The notes below the pieces were generated by a model. That model made no database searches, had not been told where the DNA came from, and saw only the letters and a program-made list of their open reading frames with translations. From contig JAACJK010000061.1 of the NCBI GenBank assembly GCA_013368325.1, forward strand, positions 248,001-312,000: a stretch of 64,000 nucleotides of DNA. The letters are read 5' to 3'. How positions within the stretch are numbered: the first letter of the stretch is position 1; each line of letters opens with the position of its first letter. Shown one piece after another: positions 31,283 to 42,259 of the stretch. Position numbers and translations under genes: made by a program. This stretch comes from Ephemerocybe angulata. Its lineage: Eukaryota; Basidiomycota; Agaricomycetes; Agaricales; Psathyrellaceae.

Positions 31283-33051
31283 CCCACCCCGTATAGCTTA
31301 CACGGCCCACCAGGCAACCTAGGACTTTCGACTGTCACAGAAGAGAGCGAAATACAAGGAAGAAAGGGCCCGCTTTCATGTACATAGCAAGGCTTCTTTA
31401 TCTATGCATAAGCTCCAGTCCGTTAAGGAGTGCTTCTGGGGTAAGGAAGTGAGGTGAAAGCGAAAGAAGCGTTCGGCTCGTATCCTCATGGGAATCAAAT
31501 GGTGATATCTACCATGCGGGCGCGTTGCTGTTTATAAGCGTTCCTCTTGGAGCAAGATACTTGGCCCTCGGGCCTCACGGCGCAGGCGGCAGAGCGATGA
31601 AATACGAGAAAGTGGATAGAGCGGATGTCCATACGAGCGGAGGATGTTGACATCCGTCAAAGGTGAACGCCGCGTCGTGGGCCATGGCGAGACCTCGGTA
31701 TTCGGCTGGGAAGGAGCTTGAGTTAGAATCGAGTTTCGTCTGGCTTCGGTCCGTCCGACACCCAAGGAGGCTGGTACAGTGGTAGCAATCGAAGATGCTG
31801 ATTTACACTTGGCCGATCGTGTCATTTTCGCTGCTCGACCATCCTCGAAGCCAGATGGCTACCAAGAACATAGATGGACAAAGAGAGCTGTAAATTGGTC
31901 GTGCGGTTCGCGACTACTGAGGGAGCGCAGGTTAAAGCCATTTATCTTGTCACAAATGTGGCAGGGCTACGCCAAATGTCAGGTTTGAGTAGCGAATGGC
32001 TAGGAGGAGGACGGGGATGTCGCAAATGGTCAGAATAAGCGCCTGCTCAATATTACGCTTTGCATTGGAACAGTCTAGGATGACTGCTCTTGGGCGGACT
32101 AGGGTGGTCTGGTGTGCACCTCATAACGGCGTCGACGAGATGCAGCAAGGCTACACTGGGCCTTTTGGATAGCGTCAAAGGCAAGGTGTGATATCTATGC
32201 TCGGCGCGCTGGCAAGCCAACGACTACATCGGGACAGAAAGATCTAATCTAATCGTCACGGCATTCTCCCTGGCATTACTCGCAACTGAATGTGTACCCC
32301 TCCCCTCTCTATTCCATTAAAATTGTTAAAATTGTCCTCACTTTTTACTCCAGGAAAGATGCAGGCAAGCTCGACTCGAACAAGCGTAACATTCTGTAGA
32401 CCGCGGCCGGGTAGGATAAATTTCTTCGGATATCTCCGGGAAAGTAGCCGAAGGACCCTCGCCGAGTGCAACTGCAATGTTAGGCACCAAGGGACCCACG
32501 CGAAAAAGACGGGATGCTTGGTCTGACGAGGCGCCCATCCTCTAGTCTCGTAGACATACCTCCCCGTGGGAGGGTCTTGTCCCAAAGTAGCCAAGTGGAA
32601 GGGCAGTTCGGGTTGTATTCAAGTTGATCTTTGATTTCATTAGCTTTTTTGTATTGACTCTTGATAATCAATACAAAGGGCTCATTTTTACGACTCCTCT
32701 CCTGCCCCTTCCTCTTGTCCAATCTTCCCAATTCTTTAACCAAACGGTGCGCTGGAGAAAGCTAAACATATCATCTCTCATAATGATAAAGGGAGGCCGA
32801 GAGGGTTTACTTAGTTGAGCCTACCCATCCTAGCCCATCCTCTCGGATGTTGGCCGCAGCCCGACATCCACGGCGCAACTCCGCTTCGGAATCAGATTCA
32901 GGTGGCTGTGCCGGTTAATCAATGGCAATGGCCCCGAGATCAAGCACGAGTAAACAATTTTTCGCGGATCGCCGGCGTGCATCAACAAATCGAAGGCCCA
33001 GCAAGACCACCGCCCCGCCGACGACGCTCAAGAGCCCATCCCGAAGCTACG
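31283..33051. other. Intergenic and 5' region of eL14
   Basis: No gene recognised. An open frame at 31532-31825 (minus) has no recognisable domain. The last few hundred bases are the promoter and leader of the ribosomal protein gene. Confidence 0.45.
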
Positions 33052-33649
33052 ATGTCTGTAAGTGCTGCTCCTACGCCGTCCATATCGTCAGGTCACCGTT
33101 TCTGCGATTTTCCGCGAAGTTTGGGGGTGGATTTGGCTGGATGGGCGAAACTATGGTTGGATGACGCTTGAACTTACCCCGAAACTTTGAATCGTAGAAC
33201 TCCAACTTCAAGCGTTTCGTCGAGGTCGGCCGTGTCGTCCTCCTCAACGACGGCCCCTCGTCCGGCAACATCGCCGTCATCGTCGAGATCATCGACCACA
33301 ACCGGGTGCGTGCCCAGAATGTCTGTCGCACATCGCAAAACCCCTAACTTTCAGGCAGGCTATCATCGAGGGCCCCACCACCAACGTCCCCCGCCAGTCC
33401 TTCCCCTACAAGCACCTCGTCCTCACCCAGTTCAAGCTCACCGGACTCCCCCGCGCTGCCGGCTCCAGCACCCTCAAGAAGCTCATCGAGAAGGAGGCCC
33501 TCGTCGAGAAGTGGAACAAGTCCTCATGGGCACAAAAGCGCGAAGCCGCCCAGAAGAAGAAGTCGCTCAACGACTTTGCCCGCTTCACCGTCATGGTCCA
33601 GAAGAAGCAGAGGAGAGACGTCGTCCGCAAGGTTCTTGCCAAGGCCTAA
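33052..33649 (+). CDS. RPL14: 60S ribosomal protein eL14
   Basis: Exons 33052-33057 (only Met-Ser), 33198-33305 and 33359-33649 join in phase to 134 aa. The N-terminal SH3-like barrel reads [20 protein letters not shown] and [12 protein letters not shown]; the C-part has [19 protein letters not shown] and [20 protein letters not shown]. Length and order fit fungal eL14, which sits on the large ribosomal subunit. A two-codon first exon followed by a longer intron (140 bp) is typical of ribosomal protein genes. A longer open frame at 33187-33792 is in a different frame and is not used. Confidence 0.95.
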
Positions 33650-36139
33650 GCGCTGGCTTCGGCGATGTTGAGAGGAGGTGGAGGGCAGATTTCGCTGTGA
33701 AAAACGGAGCGCTATGTTATGTATGTTTGCTATGCCCTCTTCAATCCCATTTATGCAGCATGCCTCCGATATACCCCATGATCGTGTTGTGAGGAAGGTT
33801 ATGTGGTTCGGGAGGCTCGCTCGCCTCGAGGTACGCTTCTGTTATCTTATCTTCGCGATCGTTCAGAGAGCTGGAAAGAGTTACTTGGTGCGTCATTATT
33901 CTCTTTCAAGTCTTCTACCCTACTCATCGCCTGACTGACCTATAGATGTTTCCAAGCATGCCATATGAACTGCCGCGCTCTTACTGTCACGTCGCTTCTG
34001 AGCATGGATTTTGGATTGAATCGGTTAGAGGGGGAGGAAAGGATCTGGGTTACTTGGGTCGTTGGCACTGGAGAAGAATGTCGATGTGCGCCGTTGTCGC
34101 TCAGCGGTAAGGTCGATGGACCGGCGCTTGTTCCGCTGTGAGTCCTCGTGTTCGATCCCTTTCCCCTTCCTTAATTCTCTATATTTTCGGCTCGTCCTTT
34201 TCTCTTCCATTCTCGAACGCATTCTCGTTAGAACCCACTGGATGCTGCACCTTCGGGTGAATGAAGGCTGGGCGTGGACATGTTTGCAATATGAAGCCGA
34301 CCCCTGCGGGTGTCGATCAAACCTCGTGGGTGGTGGTACCTTGTCGCTATCGGCGCCCGTCGTGAAAAGGTGACGGTGTGACCGACTCGTAGGTACCGAC
34401 ACTTTTTGTGGTTACCTTTTTTCGTTGGATATTGTCTTTCTTTCTTAGCCCCCTTTCGGTTTTCGTACATGGGCAAAAAGTCGACTTACTTTTATGCAGA
34501 ATATACAAATAGTGGACCTTACAAGCTCTGACAAGGCCGAATTTGAGAGCAGTGACCCAATAAACCCCAATCCAGGCTGGTTCTAGATCTGCGAGTATAT
34601 AGTGCAACCACGGGAGGACAATGCTTTCCTCCGAGAGTCCAATCTCTAGATTCTGTGGACCTCCCGGGCGGGATGTGCCTTGAGGAAAGGTGGATCGATC
34701 GCGCCCATCTCCGGAGAGTGGCTCGAGACATGACGCCACAGCCAAATCTGCGCGCTCACTCTTCGATCGCTCGCAGGCGGCAGAGGGTTGGCAGAGGGAG
34801 CGCGCTCGCCCGTCGGAGTTGGACCGGAGATTAAAACGCCACCCGTCGGGCCCGTGCGCGCGGCGCTTCCCCTAAATAGGTCAAGTCGCGACGCGTCGGT
34901 CTCCATCTCCGCTTTCTTCCCTTCCCCCATCTTCCCTCTTCATATCCCCGCTCTTTCCCCCACGTATACCACGTCCACCACGCCCAGTGCCTCCATTCGA
35001 CACATCGCAGCAGGATGCTCGGTTTCGTAGGTTGCCGTCATTAGCGAGCTGCAGGATGTTGCCAGCGCAGGCATTCAGGAGACTTGGTGGCATATTGGGC
35101 CTCATCGCGCTGTGGGATATGGGGGGAAGAGTTATGAACTCGTATGTGTTTGAAGCACCGTCTCCATGGCGGGTTCTGCTGAAGGGCTGTATTGACGTTA
35201 TCTTGCCTATTGGATGATATCCAAGCTGTCCCGCCGGGAGGTAGGCTAGTCCGCCGTCGTCAAACAATCTTTCCTTGCCAATTTTCCCATTCTCAGGCGA
35301 ATGGGCTTAGACCTCAATCCCTCACCCTTTTGTCGAGTCTAAGCCATGCACATCACCGTCTGTGACTAGGTCCATCTCTCTACTTGGCGATCTCTAGAGC
35401 TAATACATATCCATTCGCACCAGCTGCAGATTCGTCTTCGGCGCTCTCGTCTGGTCTCTCGCTCATTCCCCTACTATGCCTGCTTCCATATCGCGTATTG
35501 CTTCTGCCTGGCTACCCCCCCTGCCCTACGCTTCGTTTCTGATGGCAAGCCTAATCTCAATTAACCTGTCGACTTTTCAAGGGGTTTCCTTTCGCGCACA
35601 TGCTCTCCATCTCACTTCGACGCCCTCGTTCCCCCCATTGTTCTCGACGCGCTTGGTCGCTCTCCCCGTTCCGAGCAACGCCCTTGGTCGCCCTCTACGT
35701 TCCTCAAGGTGTTTCCTTTCGCGCACATGCTCTCCATCTCACTTCGACGCCCTCGTTCCCCCCATTGTTCTCGACGCGCTTGGTCGCTCTCCCCGTTCCG
35801 AGCAACGCCCTTGGTCGCCCTCTACGCTCCGACCGATGCCCTCGGTCGTTATCTGTCATTCTCTCCGCCCCAAATGTTGTCCCTTCAACTCCAAGCCAAG
35901 GTTAACCGATCTCATACTCTTTTCGTTAACTAGTCGCCTCTCTCGAGCCCGGGTCGGCATCGCTGTTTTTGCATGATAGCTCTCGTCGCCGCTCCCGATT
36001 GTCTCCCGACACTCATGATCGTACCACTAGTTAACAGCAACTGTCGTGGTTTGGGCCTTTGCACGTTGCTGGGCCTGATGGTATTAGCAGGACTTGCCGC
36101 CCTTATCTTAATTTATTTTGGAGCTTATACCGTATTATA
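33650..36139. other. Gene-poor region with a tandem duplication
   Basis: No confident gene. A CT-rich stretch at about 34905-34965 looks like a core promoter pointing right; the frame after it (from about 35056, MLPAQAFRRLGGILGLIALW) is too short to call. A 127-bp tandem duplication lies at 35577-35829. Confidence 0.4.
35577..35829. repeat. 127-bp tandem duplication
   Basis: Two head-to-tail copies (about 35577-35703 and 35704-35829) are nearly identical, differing mainly at the first bases (GGGGTTTCC versus GGTGTTTCC) and at the far end. The period is 127, not a multiple of three, so the spanning open frame is probably not coding. Confidence 0.85.
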
Positions 36140-37889
36140 TTATACGACCCGCCTAGCTGACAGTGGGGCTCTTCCCTCCACCCCCGTCGCCAATGCTGTA
36201 TTTGGAGGATCTAACGCGCTGTCGTCGGTGTCGTTTCTTCTATCTGCATCGACCTCCTCCAACAGCACATGTTGACCCCCTACCTCCTCCTCGTTATGCT
36301 CCGAAGGGACGTGGATTGTGTGCTCGAAGAGTATAGCAGATATGGCGGTGCGCGTGCTGTAGTCGGGATGGTCGCGCAGGTTGATGAGGAGCCTGTTTGC
36401 GAGGATTGGATACGCGATGGCGCGAAGTCTTCATGCATAAGCGTCAGTGCCATGCTTTCTAGACGTACTAGAGGTCGACCGACTCACTCCATGATAACAG
36501 CGTATTTGTCGCTGGTCTGTACTTTCGGTTGTCAGCTCTTGCCCCTTTCAAGACACTGCAGACTTACAGCTCCTGGAGTGCGCATGCCAGCGGCGATAAC
36601 ACCGAGGACTGGGCGGCCGAGTGAGGACAGCTAGGCGAACATGGAGGATCCCAAGTACTCACCGAACGCTGTTGTGAGGTACAGTGCACCGTCTCGTCTA
36701 ATGGTCCGGATGAGAAAGTCGTTCTGTTCTCGATACCGGCGATACATGACCACTGCTCCAAAGGCTAACACCGCTGTCGGCGCAGTCAGTTTATTTTCAT
36801 TGAGCTGGCGGGTGGGGTACGCAATGCTTACTTCCTTCTCGGATGACGTTTCCCCAGGTGAGGATCGTGTTTGGGAGGATGGTGCGTTGTTGGAACATGC
36901 ATGAGAAGATCGCTGATGCAGGAGGATCCGGAGGTTGTGCTGTGATAGGATAGATTCGCGAAGTTAGCGGTAAGTGGAAACGTTTCGGCTGGAGGTCGTA
37001 CCTGTTACATCTGCGATGCCCAGTGCCATCATTATGGCTGCGAAGATCATGAAGGCCTGGGGATGAGCGGCTGAGTTACGGGTACTTGGGATTCCTTCTA
37101 AGTGGGTGTGGGAGGGCTGCGACGTACGGTGTAGAGGGTTGTTATGATTAGGAGGTGTTTGCGTTTTGCGCCGAGGAGGGCGTGCAGGGTGAGGAGGATG
37201 GAGCCTGCTGGTGCGTATAGGACGACGAAGCTGAGAACTAGTTTGGGGAGTTAGTGTGAGGTTGGGGAAGTGGATGCTTGGATATGTTGGCTGGGGGTGG
37301 AGTTGTTACTGACGTTGGTTGAATAGGTTGTAGTTCCAACAACTCTGTGCTGTCATTTGTTGGATCGGAATGCGGACTAATTGATGGATATGTTCAGCGA
37401 CTCAGATTCTCTGCCATATGCGCCGTACCTGGCAATTCGGTGAATATGCGAGCTAGGACAGAGTATGTCGTGAGGAGGAAGAGGATCTTGCCCATCTTCC
37501 ATTCTCCGGACCAGATTTTGTCCACTTCCATGGGCAGCGTGTGGAAGTAATGGTAGATCTGCGAAGGGGTGTCAGTGTGTGTGGAGATTTGTGGGCTGTA
37601 GTGGACGTCGACAACGCACGAATACCATTCTTGTTGTGACTACACTTGCGAGGTACACAGTTAGTCTAGTCTTCTGTTTCTCCCAAGAAGGAATTGATGG
37701 ATAAGTGGGTAGGGACGCACGGGAGATGTACTATCGGATCGGAGGGTGGAGTCAGCCAGCGCGTCGGAACAGTGTGCAGGCTGCGATACTTTCCTGTTGG
37801 GCCTTCACGATTACCAGAGCTTTGATCATGACAGCCATGAACTCCTCCTGCGACGAGGGTGCCTCTGCTTCCTGCCGCACCATATTCAT
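36140..37889 (-). CDS. DUF6533-family multi-pass membrane protein 2
   Basis: Starts MNMVRQEAEAPSSQEEF and runs through about ten small exons. Recognisable pieces in order: IYHYFHTLPMEVDKIW and MGKILFLLTTYSVLAR (DUF6533 core), SFVVLYAPAGSILLTLHALL with GAKRKHL, AFMIFAAIMMALGIADVT, VLAFGAVVMYRRYREQNDFL, LSSLGRPVLGVIAAGM, and a final exon from YPILANRLLINLRD to a stop at 36140. The LANR-helix near the end is typical of this basidiomycete family of roughly seven-helix proteins with unknown function. Exact exon borders were not all resolved. It lies on the same strand as protein 1, with eL14 between them. Confidence 0.72.
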
Positions 37890-39834
37890 CGTGGCCTAAC
37901 AGGAGTAAGGACTGGAGAGACGGAGCGAAGGAGCGACGGGGCGAGTCAGACAGCGGTGAAGGACAGACAGAAAGATAGGCAAAGTTAGAGCATTAGAGCA
38001 AAGGGAATGTGGGTATTAAATATACAGGGATGATGGTCGTTTGAGTCAGCGCATTGAGGATGTGGACTGGTTTTCTGATGCCAGGATGCCAGAATCACGA
38101 CATCTAGAAGAACGGACGGACGAGAACGAAGGCGGGCTGAATGTATGACGTGAAAGATATACCCCTCAGGAGATGCGAATAGATGCGAATGACAGACAAT
38201 CAAGAGCGAGGAATAATTCAATCAGAACTTTGGGATGACCGACCTACCTTTTGGGACCAAACACTGCGAAGGCGATGCATTTTGCTAATCTTTTGATTTA
38301 AGCAAGTAGACGTTGATCTCATATTTGTTTTGATGAGGACAGATGCGCGATGATCCTTATCAGACGTGGGTGCGGTCAGGTGAGAGCATAAATGTCCAAA
38401 ATGATTGGCCTCGGAGACTGGGAGGCTCCTTTTGCACTACTATAATCCTGAAGCGTGAGTCGCCCTTTGCACCCAAGCGATCAAGAAGCCATGTCCAGAA
38501 GCACCGTCGATCCGGACACATTGACAGTAGCCAACGTTCTGTGCAGCTCCGAGTCAAGTCCGAGTCTGCACGCAATACGGGTTTTCGAACAGCACAATCG
38601 TTGCAGGCGATGGTCTTGAGTCCGTGTACGAGCGCTCAACCCGCCGGGCCGCGGGCGACAGGCCTGGGAATGGCGCTTAACCCACCCTCTGATTGATCTT
38701 GGATTTTGGCGCCCAGGGTTTAACAAGAGACTGCGGCGGAAAAGCCGCGTGTTTCATTTCCCTGAGAAGGTGTTTCAGGATAATCATATCCCTTTCCTTC
38801 TTTCTGTTCAGTGGAAGGAGCGCCTAGTAGTCAGCACAATGGGGAATGTTCGAGCCTTTCCAAGCCGGCGGTACCAAAGACACGTAGGGCTATGTGAAAC
38901 CACCGGTTTGGCTCCCACTTGTAGTTTCACAACCCAGAAGACGTGGCTCTCGACTAGTACCTCGTATCCTGCGGCATGGGACCTATGGCCTCGCGAACCT
39001 CCTGTTCAATTTCGAGATTGAAATGCCTTTCCTGCGGTATGCTCGACAGCTGTGTATGGTGGAATTGCCAGTGATGACCACCTTGAAAGTGCTACTAACA
39101 ATAGCGCCTGTAAAAACACATTCATGGCTCTTACTAATCTCCGGAGAATCTACCGAGGCTTGATTAAACGACTTCAGTGTGAAGAATAAGCGCTGAGTGC
39201 GACATCCCCGTGACATGCATAGCACTGTTCACCAGCCTCGCGGTACATTAAGCGCCTGCGCACCCACACCCGACTCCGCCCAAGAGGCATATCCCGCGAT
39301 ACCCAGAGCCTTGGACGAGAACTCGAAACAACACTTAGACTAAGTAAGTATGACAGATCACATGCTGATCCAAATCTTGACCTGTGGGTCCCTAATACAT
39401 GGGCGCTTCCGGGGGCGACCTGACAGAAAACGACCGTGTCAATCCTGAGTCATGACTGTCTTTTTGAAATTAAATGAAGAGCGCTCCGTATCATCTCAGA
39501 GTCTCGAACGAAAAAGACATTAGAGCAGGTCAGGAACATGATATGTACTCCAATAATCAATTGTCGACCCCCTCCGGTTATGGTCACCCGCCGGTAAGCT
39601 AACTTGGTTGAAATACACGGGCGCTTCGGGGGCTGCAAGCGAGAAACCGGCGGGCTATCATGCATCATGATGTGTCGATCCTGATTTATGTGCATACCCT
39701 CTCAAAAGTTACTGTTTGAGGACAGTGTAAGTACTATCGAAGTATCCTCCGGAGTGCTTCTCCCCCTAGTGCTCTAGTGATGGTGCTGGCGGGGATGACG
39801 GATCGTCTACAGCAACAAGGAGTTAACACTATAA
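37890..39834. other. Intergenic, no gene recognised
   Basis: Only short, non-spliceable frames occur on both strands. Several variants of the GGGCGCTT core are present (near 39253, 39400 and 39620). Confidence 0.45.
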
Positions 39835-40140
39835 TCATACTGGTACTCCACACTTACCTGAAACACTTTGAGTGTCTGAATGTGGGAGGGTCTGGGGACC
39901 GATGGTGCCAAAGGGGACTGCGCTTGGTTTCTGTATTTTCGCTTTCTGAGTACTGTTTCATACAAGAAGAGAATATGACTGTAACTCACTCCGTCAACCA
40001 ACCTTTGGGACCATATCCACATTCGAAAAATTGATCTCTTGCGGCGAGGGTATCAATCTGAGGTAAGGGCAGGGCAAACAATTGCTGAGATAATAGGGAG
40101 GCAAGAACACCCGTAGAATATGAAGGCGAGTAATGAGCAT
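39835..40140 (-). pseudogene. Decayed member of the small secreted family
   Basis: The promoter (TATA at 40231-40237, CAGCTGG at 40194-40200 on the minus strand) matches the other family loci. A family-like frame (VLASLLSQQLFALPLPQIDT, ending GYGPKGWLT at a splice donor after 39990) lacks a usable ATG. The ATG at 40140 is in another frame, and an in-frame TAG precedes the secreted frame. Exon 2 (39835-39952) reads PFGTIGPQTLP, resembling PFGSMGPSTPP in secreted protein 3. The likely cause is a frameshift in the signal-peptide region. Alternatively there is an unannotated 5' exon. Confidence 0.5.
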
Positions 40141-40193
40141 GCTATGCGAAAGTAGATTAATGGGTTTAAATTTGGGATACCGGAGAAGACAGG

Positions 40194-40237
40194 CCAGCTG
40201 TAACGATATCTAGAGGAAGTCATACCATTACTATATA
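40194..40237 (-). promoter_or_regulatory. Core promoter of decayed secreted copy (TATA + CAGCTGG)
   Basis: On the minus strand, TATATAG (40231-40237) is followed 29 bp later by ACAGCTGGCCTGT. The promoter motif is intact although the downstream frame is damaged. Confidence 0.65.
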
Positions 40238-40840
40238 CTTTGTGTCCTGGTTTTACACCCCGCTCATTTTGCTCACATCAATCGTTGCTCGTGACTCAAG
40301 TCCACGTCGCAGTCAGATACCGGACAGTTCAAAAACCCATGGGCGTATCAAGAAGTTGCAAAAGTGGAGGTCTCGGGCGAGCAGCTCACACAGCTCGGTG
40401 GGCGCTTGCTGAATAAAATCATATTAAACCTCCTAGCCTCGTCAGATCAAGTTATCTTGGCACTGCTTGTGTAGATCCATCGGATCTTCCGCAGATCAGC
40501 ATGCCACCCGTAATATGATAGTCCCCAGTATATCATCCCTAATTTCAAGTCCGTTCGACTTCTTCTTTCGTCCATGTTTGGGCCGTTTCTCTGTGCTGTC
40601 TTTCTTCATTTCCCCTCTTGGGCCGCGCTCTCGCAGGTTTTCGTGTAATCGATCCCTCGACGGTTCATTATTATTGTCATTATCTTCAAACGAGGTCCCA
40701 TTTCGTATGCTGTCATTCACTAATAGTTATAAAGCAGTGAGACGCCCGTTCTCTGAGAGCGGACCGTATGCTCTCTAGCATGTAGGTCAATCAAGTTCGA
40801 CCACGAAGAATTGCCCTTGCTTATGTGAGAGCGTGTGCAG
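40238..40840. other. Intergenic, no gene recognised
   Basis: Nothing supportable; a 103-aa plus-strand frame at 40467-40778 has no domain or signal. Confidence 0.45.
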
Positions 40841-41199
40841 CTAGTTTGATAACTTGTTTACACCTAGCTGGAAGTTAAAGGGACTATAAAAGTTGACAAA
40901 GCGCTTTGATTCACGCACCATACTCGTAGCCTTAGTGCTTGCCTGGTGTGTCTCCTTATTGTACGTGGCCCAACTTGGAGGTGTTGAAGGACCCATAGAT
41001 CCAAAGGGGTAGGCGCCTTCAAGGGGACCCTAAGATGTGGCATATAAGAATTCCCCTGATAAATGTACCCCTTCATAATATATCTTACTGCTCCATTAGC
41101 GAGACTCTTGAACCAACTGGGGAAGTCGATGGGAAGGGCGAGAGATGTCTGCAGTGATAGCCCGGCCAGAACAGCCGAGAGAAGGAGAGGAAAGCGCAT
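40841..41199 (-). CDS. Small secreted protein 3
   Basis: Exons 41089-41199 and 40841-41029 join in phase across a 59-bp intron to 99 aa. Signal peptide MRFPLLLSAVLAGLSLQTSLA, then a mature start LPIDFPSWFKSLANGA that ends exon 1 in phase 0, as in the other members. Exon 2 encodes a Ser/Thr/Pro-rich segment (YPFGSMGPSTPPSWATYNKE) and a C-terminal NFYSPFNFQLG. There are no cysteines in the mature part. The role is unknown; size, secretion and rapid divergence suit an effector or signalling peptide, but that is inference. Confidence 0.65.
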
Positions 41200-41237
41200 G
41201 TTATGACTTGGGCGTTTACGGGTCTATAGGTTGCAGG

Positions 41238-41279
41238 CCAGCTGTGAAGATACTCGCATAGTGGATAGTCCTCTTTATA
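41238..41279 (-). promoter_or_regulatory. Core promoter of secreted gene 3 (TATA + CAGCTGG)
   Basis: On the minus strand, TATAAAG (41273-41279), 27 bp, then ACAGCTGGCCTGC (from 41245 downward). The ATG is at 41199. Confidence 0.75.
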
Positions 41280-41887
41280 CGGGCTCTGTGTGCGGTACTA
41301 CATGTAATTCATCAACCCAAGTAGTCAGTCAGCTTGCTTTGCAACCACCACTGTAAAATGCACCATGAGCTCGCAGTCGAATCATAAGTCCGTGTTAGGC
41401 GGTTCAAATCCTTTGATATTTGAACAGTTGATGTGTTTCGTCGTAACGCCCACTGTCTAGGCGGTACTTTTTCCAGGAGGCAAAAATTCTTGAAAATCGT
41501 CAGGGATGTCGACAGGAAGCTTACCTATTACTACAACTATGGAAATTTAGGTGGGTAGAGTACCCCATCCAGCGCCAGTTCCCCATTCGACCCACTTTCT
41601 GCAGACGGTGAATCATATGCTGGCTTGATGCTGGCAACGAATGTGCTGTGTTAGAGGACTCGGCATACAATATCACCATTTCCTTTCAAAAATCCTCTCT
41701 TGCATATCAATGGGTAATGGAAGCATAATATAGGCTCTATGGACATAATTGAATTTTTAGGGCTACTACAGCTGTAGCTACGCATCCAAGCCAAACGACG
41801 GCCCTGGCAAACTCATCAGTCTGAGTATCAACATTCAAATCCAAACGGCAAGAAAGTCTCGCTCACTTTACTCCTTTCAATGATAGT
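41280..41887. other. Intergenic between secreted genes 3 and 4
   Basis: No gene or repeat could be supported. Confidence 0.45.
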
Positions 41888-42178
41888 CTATTCCGTGTAT
41901 GTCACATTGACACGGGGCTTGCTATTGTTCAGCAGACCAATGGCTGGACCACTCTAGACGATCGTGAGTTTCAATGAGATGTGACCCTCAATGTCGAGCA
42001 AATCACGACGTACCCCTTTCAAGGTATTTCTGAACCATTGTATTAGGTCTAAGCCACTTCCCTGGGGGGCGGGTGGGATGGGGGATATAGTCTCCATTTG
42101 GATGGGGGCCACATGCGCTAGGTGCAGAGAAATGCTGGCCAGGACGGCAGCTGAGAGAACAAACGATATGAATTTCAT
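41888..42178 (-). CDS. Small secreted protein 4
   Basis: Exons 42014-42178 and 41888-41953 join in phase to 76 aa. The signal peptide (MKFISFVLSAAVLASISLHLAHV) is followed by API, a Pro-rich linker and LDLIQWFRNTLKG at the end of exon 1 (phase 0). Exon 2 encodes only 21 residues (GLLNNSKPRVNVTYTE). The WF-x(4)-KG end of exon 1 aligns with W-x(5)-KG and W-x(5)-RG in proteins 2 and 1. No cysteines in the mature part. Function unknown. Confidence 0.6.
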
Positions 42179-42216
42179 GGGAAATACGGGAATAGTAGAA
42201 GATTATCGGGTGACAG

Positions 42217-42259
42217 CCAGCTGTAGAGATTCACCACAAAGGTCTATTGCCACTTTATA
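42217..42259 (-). promoter_or_regulatory. Core promoter of secreted gene 4 (TATA + CAGCTGG)
   Basis: On the minus strand, TATAAAG (42253-42259), 28 bp, then ACAGCTGGCTGTC (from 42224 downward). A GGGCGCTTA motif lies just upstream at 42315-42323. Confidence 0.72.

Noticed and set aside
33187..33792. A 201-aa plus-strand open frame
   Set aside because: It overlaps the eL14 exons in another frame and has no conserved pattern; the spliced eL14 reading is unambiguous.
34085..34162. tRNA-like A- and B-box strings (GCTCAGCGGTAAGG, GTTCGATCC)
   Set aside because: The T-arm and acceptor stems do not pair and the anticodon loop is not canonical.
35391..35408. A string like 18S rRNA (CTAGAGCTAATACAT)
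   Set aside because: The match is only about 15 nt, and the flanks do not continue as rRNA on either side.
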